From an uncultured Lachnospiraceae bacterium (GTDB taxonomy: Bacteria; Bacillota; Clostridia; Lachnospirales; Lachnospiraceae), in contig CANRPO010000006.1 of assembly GCA_947632515.1 (NCBI GenBank), forward strand, positions 54,069 to 118,068: a DNA stretch of 64,000 nucleotides, given 5' to 3'. The notes below the pieces were generated by a model. It was given only the letters and a program-made list of their open reading frames with translations. It made no database searches and was not told where the DNA came from. Every line of letters starts with the position of its first letter. Position 1 is the first letter of the stretch. Positions 60,962 through 64,000 of the stretch are shown here, in pieces. Both the position numbers and the translations under genes were made by a program.

Positions 60962-61690
60962 TTACTTCGCTACGATGCCGTAGGTGCCAAGTCCTGCCTT
61001 GACCGCGAACGTAACCGTCGCGGGTGAGCTGTCCTGATCGTTCAGGATCGTAACAACCCCGCCCGGCTGTACGCATACAACGGAGTAGGTCTTGGATGTG
61101 TCGGCGTTCTTGGGAAGGCCGACCACCATACCCGCGCTGCCGTTGGACAGGGAGATCAGTCTGCCGTTCTCCTTCGCGCCCAGCGTTACGTTGATCGCCG
61201 TTACGACCTGACCGCCCAGGGACTCCGCCGCCGCATTGACACAGTTCATCGCCAGGTTGCTCTTTTTGGCGTTGGTGTCAAATACGATGATGTAAGGCGT
61301 CTGGCTGCCGCTCAGGCCCAGGCTTGCCTTCACCTCTGCCAGAGGGGTGGTGACTGCCACGCCCTGCAGCGTGTCCACCTTGACCGCGCCCGCCACGGTG
61401 CTCCTTACGGACGAACCCGCTACGGATACGCTGCCGCCTGCGGATACAAAACTTACCTCGGGTGCCGCGGGCGCTGCGCTCTCTCCGTCGCCGGCTGCCT
61501 CCGCGATCACTTCCGCGACGGTGGACGGCGTTTCCGTCTTGCTAGAGCTGCTGGAGCCGGAAGAAGGTCTCTCTCCGCCCGCAGAGCCTGTCGTTCCGCC
61601 TGATGTTGCCGCAACGGACAGCGTGGAGCCGACCAGCATCGTCGCTACGAGCGTTGCTGTCAGCAGCTTTTTGATGCTTTTGCTTTTCAT
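60962..61690 (-). CDS. Secreted low-complexity protein of unknown function
   Basis: This is a 242-residue exported protein. It has a signal peptide (LLTATLVATMLVGSTLSVAA), a Ser/Gly/Thr-rich linker (about 30-60), a repetitive Ala/Val/Ser stretch and a C-terminal domain of about 120 residues (VKASLGLSGSQTPYIIVFD, AGLGTYGIVAK). I recognise no family. AAGGAGG precedes the ATG. It is the first gene of the minus-strand series leading into the glycan locus, with a very good promoter, and no terminator is seen between it and the next gene. Probably abundant. Confidence 0.8.
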   Translation of the reverse strand: MKSKSIKKLLTATLVATMLVGSTLSVAATSGGTTGSAGGERPSSGSSSSSKTETPSTVAEVIAEAAGDGESAAPAAPEVSFVSAGGSVSVAGSSVRSTVAGAVKVDTLQGVAVTTPLAEVKASLGLSGSQTPYIIVFDTNAKKSNLAMNCVNAAAESLGGQVVTAINVTLGAKENGRLISLSNGSAGMVVGLPKNADTSKTYSVVCVQPGGVVTILNDQDSSPATVTFAVKAGLGTYGIVAK

Positions 61691-61731
61691 AAATTCTCTC
61701 CTCCTTTTGGAATTTATTATCTAACGAAGAT

Positions 61732-61760
61732 ATATTAGCACACTTCTTTTTATTTTGCAA
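61732..61760 (-). promoter_or_regulatory. Promoter leading into the secreted-protein and glycan series
   Basis: TTGCAA and TAATAT on the minus strand are exactly 17 bases apart, followed by a short leader with AAGGAGG. Confidence 0.65.
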
Positions 61761-61778
61761 CTGTCAGTTAATATTTAT

Positions 61779-61823
61779 GATAACTATTAGTTAGTTATCT
61801 TCTTATACTGATACGGTTAGAAT
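61779..61823 (+). promoter_or_regulatory. Perfect inverted repeat over the XRE promoter
   Basis: GATAACTA (61779-61786) and TAGTTATC (61792-61799) form a perfect 8-base inverted repeat with a 5-base spacer. It overlaps the -35 (TTATCT, 61795-61800) of a plus-strand promoter with -10 TAGAAT (61818-61823), 17 bases apart. It lies 19 bases upstream of the divergent -35, so it could serve both. Confidence 0.6.
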
Positions 61824-61911
61824 AAAGAGGAGACTAAAAGGGAGAATAAATGAGCACACATAAGGGGAGGACAAACGGGAAAACAGCGGGGAGAAAAAGA
61901 TAGGAGAATCT

Positions 61912-62241
61912 ATGAATAGAAAAACATTGGGAAAGCGCATCCGGGAAGAGCGTCTGCGCATCGGTCTGACGCAGGAACAGATCGCTGAGTATATTGACGT
62001 TTCAACTACCTATATCGGATTTATAGAACGGGGCGAGAGATCCGTCACACTAGAGAAACTGATCCTTCTGGCAGAGTGCTTTCATGTATCCATCGATTCC
62101 CTGCTCAGAGAAGTTTCCGAAAACGCATATGACCAAAAGCTCTTTGAAGAACTCAATTTTCTTTGGGATACCGCATCCGCAGAGGATCGGAACCTGATCG
62201 TGTCCGTCAGCAGAGTGATCGTAAACCGCCACAATGCATAG
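61912..62241 (+). CDS. XRE-family transcriptional regulator
   Basis: This 109-residue protein has an N-terminal Cro/CI-type helix-turn-helix (about 6-62, LGKRIREERLRIGLTQEQIAEYIDVSTTYIGFIERG) and a short C-terminal dimerisation helix region. AGGAG precedes the ATG. The perfect inverted repeat over its own promoter suggests autoregulation, and the divergent secreted-protein/glycan series is a natural second target. Both are inference. The nearest functional analogues are SinR/SlrR-like regulators of surface products. Confidence 0.9.
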   Translation: MNRKTLGKRIREERLRIGLTQEQIAEYIDVSTTYIGFIERGERSVTLEKLILLAECFHVSIDSLLREVSENAYDQKLFEELNFLWDTASAEDRNLIVSVSRVIVNRHNA

Positions 62242-62280
62242 CACATATATTTTTTCATATATATATTTCTTCTTAATATA

Positions 62281-62316
62281 AAAAGAAACCGAATCCAAAA
62301 CGGATCCGATTTCTTC
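62281..62316. terminator. Bidirectional terminator between XRE and purB
   Basis: A stem of about 12 pairs (62285-62296 with 62302-62313, two wobble pairs) is flanked by TTTTTAT on the minus strand and TTCTTAAATTT on the plus strand. It serves the two convergent genes. Confidence 0.75.
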
Positions 62317-62325
62317 TTAAATTTA

Positions 62326-62508
62326 TCAGCAGAATTTTATGTATGCCTTGCAGATCTGCTCCGCGTCATAGCCGTGTCCGGCCCGCAGTATACCACCGGC
62401 GTGATGATGGGGATAAACTTTTCTAAATTCTATGAGCGGTTTTTCGTTCTTCGCGTCCTGATCATCTACACATTGATTTCCGCTTTTACGCCCAACAATT
62501 CTTTGTTT
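62326..62508 (-). other. Startless open stretch past purB, possible gene remnant
   Basis: In the -1 frame relative to purB, 61 codons are open and end in TGA at 62326-62328. There is no ATG, GTG or TTG. The last part, ending AGHGYDAEQICKAYIKFC, has codon use like real genes of this genome. It may be the 3' end of a deleted gene; chance is not excluded. Confidence 0.3.
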
Positions 62509-63917
62509 TCAGCCAGAATCGGCTCCACGACCTCCTGCAGGAACTTCTCCACCTGAAGGGGCGCCCGCCCCACATACTTGGCGGGATCCATCGTCCTTTG
62601 CAGATCTTCCTCCGTCATATTGAAAGTGGGATCCTTTGCAATCAGCTCCAACAGATTGTTTTCTTTGCCTTCCCGCTTTACATTCGCTCCCGCCTCCATG
62701 GACAGCTCTCTGATCTTCTCGTGCAGTTCCTGTCGGTTGCCGCCCATCTTGACGGCGTCCATCATGATATTCTCCGTGGCCATAAAGGGCAGCTCGCTCA
62801 TAAGGCGCTTTGTGATGACCTTGTCGTACACGACCAAGCCGTCCACCACGTTCAGGCACAGATCGAGAATGCCGTCCACTGCGAGGAATGCCTCGGGAAT
62901 GGAGAGTCTCTTGTTCGCGGAGTCGTCCAGCGTTCGCTCAAACCACTGGGTCGCCGAGGTGATGGCGGGGTTTAGCGCGTCGATCATCACATAGCGGGAA
63001 AGGGACGCGATGCGCTCGCTCCGCATCGGATTTCTCTTGTACGCCATGGCGGACGAACCGATCTGGCTCTTCTCGAAAGGCTCCTCCACCTCTTTCAGGT
63101 GCTGCAGCAGTCTGATGTCGTTGGACATCTTGTGCGCCGATGCCGCGATGCCCGCGAGCACGTTGCACACCCTCGTATCGACTTTGCGGGAGTAGGTCTG
63201 CCCGGACACCGGATAACATTTTTCAAAGCCCATCTTCGCAGCGATCATGGGATCGATCCTGTCGATCTTCTCCTGATCCCCGTCGAACAGTTCCAGGAAG
63301 GAGGCCTGCGTCCCCGTCGTTCCCTTAGAACCGAGCAGTTTCATGGTGGACAGCACATAGTCAAGATCCTCCAGATCGAGGCAGAACTCCTGCGCCCACA
63401 GGGTCGCCCTCTTGCCGACCGTGGTGGGCTGCGCCGGCTGAAAATGGGTAAACGCCAGCGTCGGCAGATCCTTGTATTCCTCCGCGAACTTCGCCAGCTC
63501 CGCGATCACGTTCACCAGCTTTTTCTTCACCAGTCTAAGCGCCTCGGTCATCACGATAATGTCCGTGTTGTCGCCCACATAGCAGGATGTCGCGCCCAAA
63601 TGGATGATGCCCGCCGCCTTAGGGCACTGTTTTCCGTAGGCATAGACGTGACTCATCACGTCGTGACGCACTTCTTTCTCCCGCGCCTTCGCCACATCGT
63701 AGTTGATGTCCTCCGCGTGGGCCTTCAGCTCGTCGATCTGTTCTTTCGTAATGACAGGCTCGCCATTCCGGCTTAAGCCCAGCTCCATCTCAGTCTCCGC
63801 CAGCGCGATCCAGAGTTTTCTCCACGTTCTGAACTTCATATCCTGCGAGAAAATGTACTGCATCTCCTTGCTCGCGTAACGCTCCGATAGGGGGCTGATG
63901 TATCTGTCTGTGCTCAT
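62466..63917 (-). CDS. purB: Adenylosuccinate lyase
   Basis: PurB splits adenylosuccinate to AMP and fumarate, and acts earlier on SAICAR in IMP synthesis. The 483-residue product has the fumarase/aspartase superfamily signature GSSAMAYKRNP near residue 292, the HLGATSCYVGDN segment and TGTQASFLELFDGD. The length matches clostridial PurB. AGGAG precedes the ATG. It stands alone on the minus strand, ended by the bidirectional terminator at 62281-62316, which leaves an unusually long 150-base tail. The last 83 bases of the window lie upstream of it and hold a weak hairpin but no gene. Confidence 0.97.
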   Translation of the reverse strand: MSTDRYISPLSERYASKEMQYIFSQDMKFRTWRKLWIALAETEMELGLSRNGEPVITKEQIDELKAHAEDINYDVAKAREKEVRHDVMSHVYAYGKQCPKAAGIIHLGATSCYVGDNTDIIVMTEALRLVKKKLVNVIAELAKFAEEYKDLPTLAFTHFQPAQPTTVGKRATLWAQEFCLDLEDLDYVLSTMKLLGSKGTTGTQASFLELFDGDQEKIDRIDPMIAAKMGFEKCYPVSGQTYSRKVDTRVCNVLAGIAASAHKMSNDIRLLQHLKEVEEPFEKSQIGSSAMAYKRNPMRSERIASLSRYVMIDALNPAITSATQWFERTLDDSANKRLSIPEAFLAVDGILDLCLNVVDGLVVYDKVITKRLMSELPFMATENIMMDAVKMGGNRQELHEKIRELSMEAGANVKREGKENNLLELIAKDPTFNMTEEDLQRTMDPAKYVGRAPLQVEKFLQEVVEPILAENKELLGVKAEINV

Positions 63918-64000
63918 GGTTTGTCTCCTCGTATTATAAAGTAGTAGTGTTTATAGACCCTCTCCAAGGTCTGTGTGCTATACTGTTTAAGATACTGTGG

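Overview
The window reads as chromosomal DNA from a Gram-positive, low-oxygen gut-type Clostridia, most likely a Lachnospiraceae. The grounds are strong AGGAGG-type ribosome sites, a T-box leader on thrS, an FprA-type flavodiiron protein, a NiCo riboswitch, a DUF4179 anti-sigma/ECF pair and LysM/SpoIID-like wall proteins. This is inference from gene content; there is no rRNA. Nearly all genes lie on the minus strand. The exceptions are fprA, sodC, an Rpn-type nuclease gene and a small XRE regulator.

Layout. 0-5.5 kb: thrS with its T-box, a SEC-C protein, a FucO-like alcohol dehydrogenase, a half-size EamA transporter and a HIT protein. 5.5-7.3 kb: an A+T-rich restriction-modification pair closely resembling EcoRV and M.EcoRV, probably acquired. 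7.4-15.2 kb: a YczE-like membrane protein, an ECF sigma/anti-sigma pair, a hydrolase, a nitroreductase, and an operon of a ketopantoate-reductase-like protein with two Gfo/Idh/MocA oxidoreductases. 15.3-17.2 kb (plus strand): a flavodiiron protein behind a structured leader, then a Cu/Zn superoxide dismutase, together an oxygen-defence pair. 17.2-19.3 kb: a broken chemoreceptor whose N-terminus is a piece of a TRAP-type solute-binding lipoprotein. 19.4-27.8 kb: HAD hydrolase, LysR regulator, purA, a Zn/Cd/Co-type P-type ATPase, a secreted DUF5722 putative glycosidase and a CDF metal exporter under a NiCo riboswitch. 27.8-38.7 kb: envelope and signalling genes (LysM/peptidoglycan-binding protein, LytTR regulator, amidase, a four-gene two-component cluster, a coiled-coil protein, a polytopic membrane protein, an Rpn nuclease).

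38.9-61.7 kb is a long minus-strand surface-glycan locus. Its promoter-proximal part makes a CDP-sugar: rfbF, rfbG and rfbH lead to a CDP-3,6-dideoxyhexose precursor. They are followed by a DRE-TIM aldolase, a thiamine-diphosphate enzyme, two NAD-dependent reductases/epimerases and a TylC3-type C-methyltransferase, which together suggest a branched-chain deoxysugar. The distal, visibly A+T-rich part holds two glycosyltransferases, a pyruvyltransferase, two related radical SAM enzymes, a deacetylase-like protein, a large GT-C-like membrane protein and a Wzx-type flippase.

The most striking signal is a set of five G tracts of exactly nine bases, all G on the coding strand. Three lie inside reading frames of the glycan locus. 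One abuts the start codon of a large membrane protein and one follows a stop codon. The tract in the deacetylase-like gene would switch it off on gain or loss of one G, so part of the glycan locus is probably phase-variable. 61.9-64 kb holds an XRE regulator with a palindrome over its own promoter, and purB.
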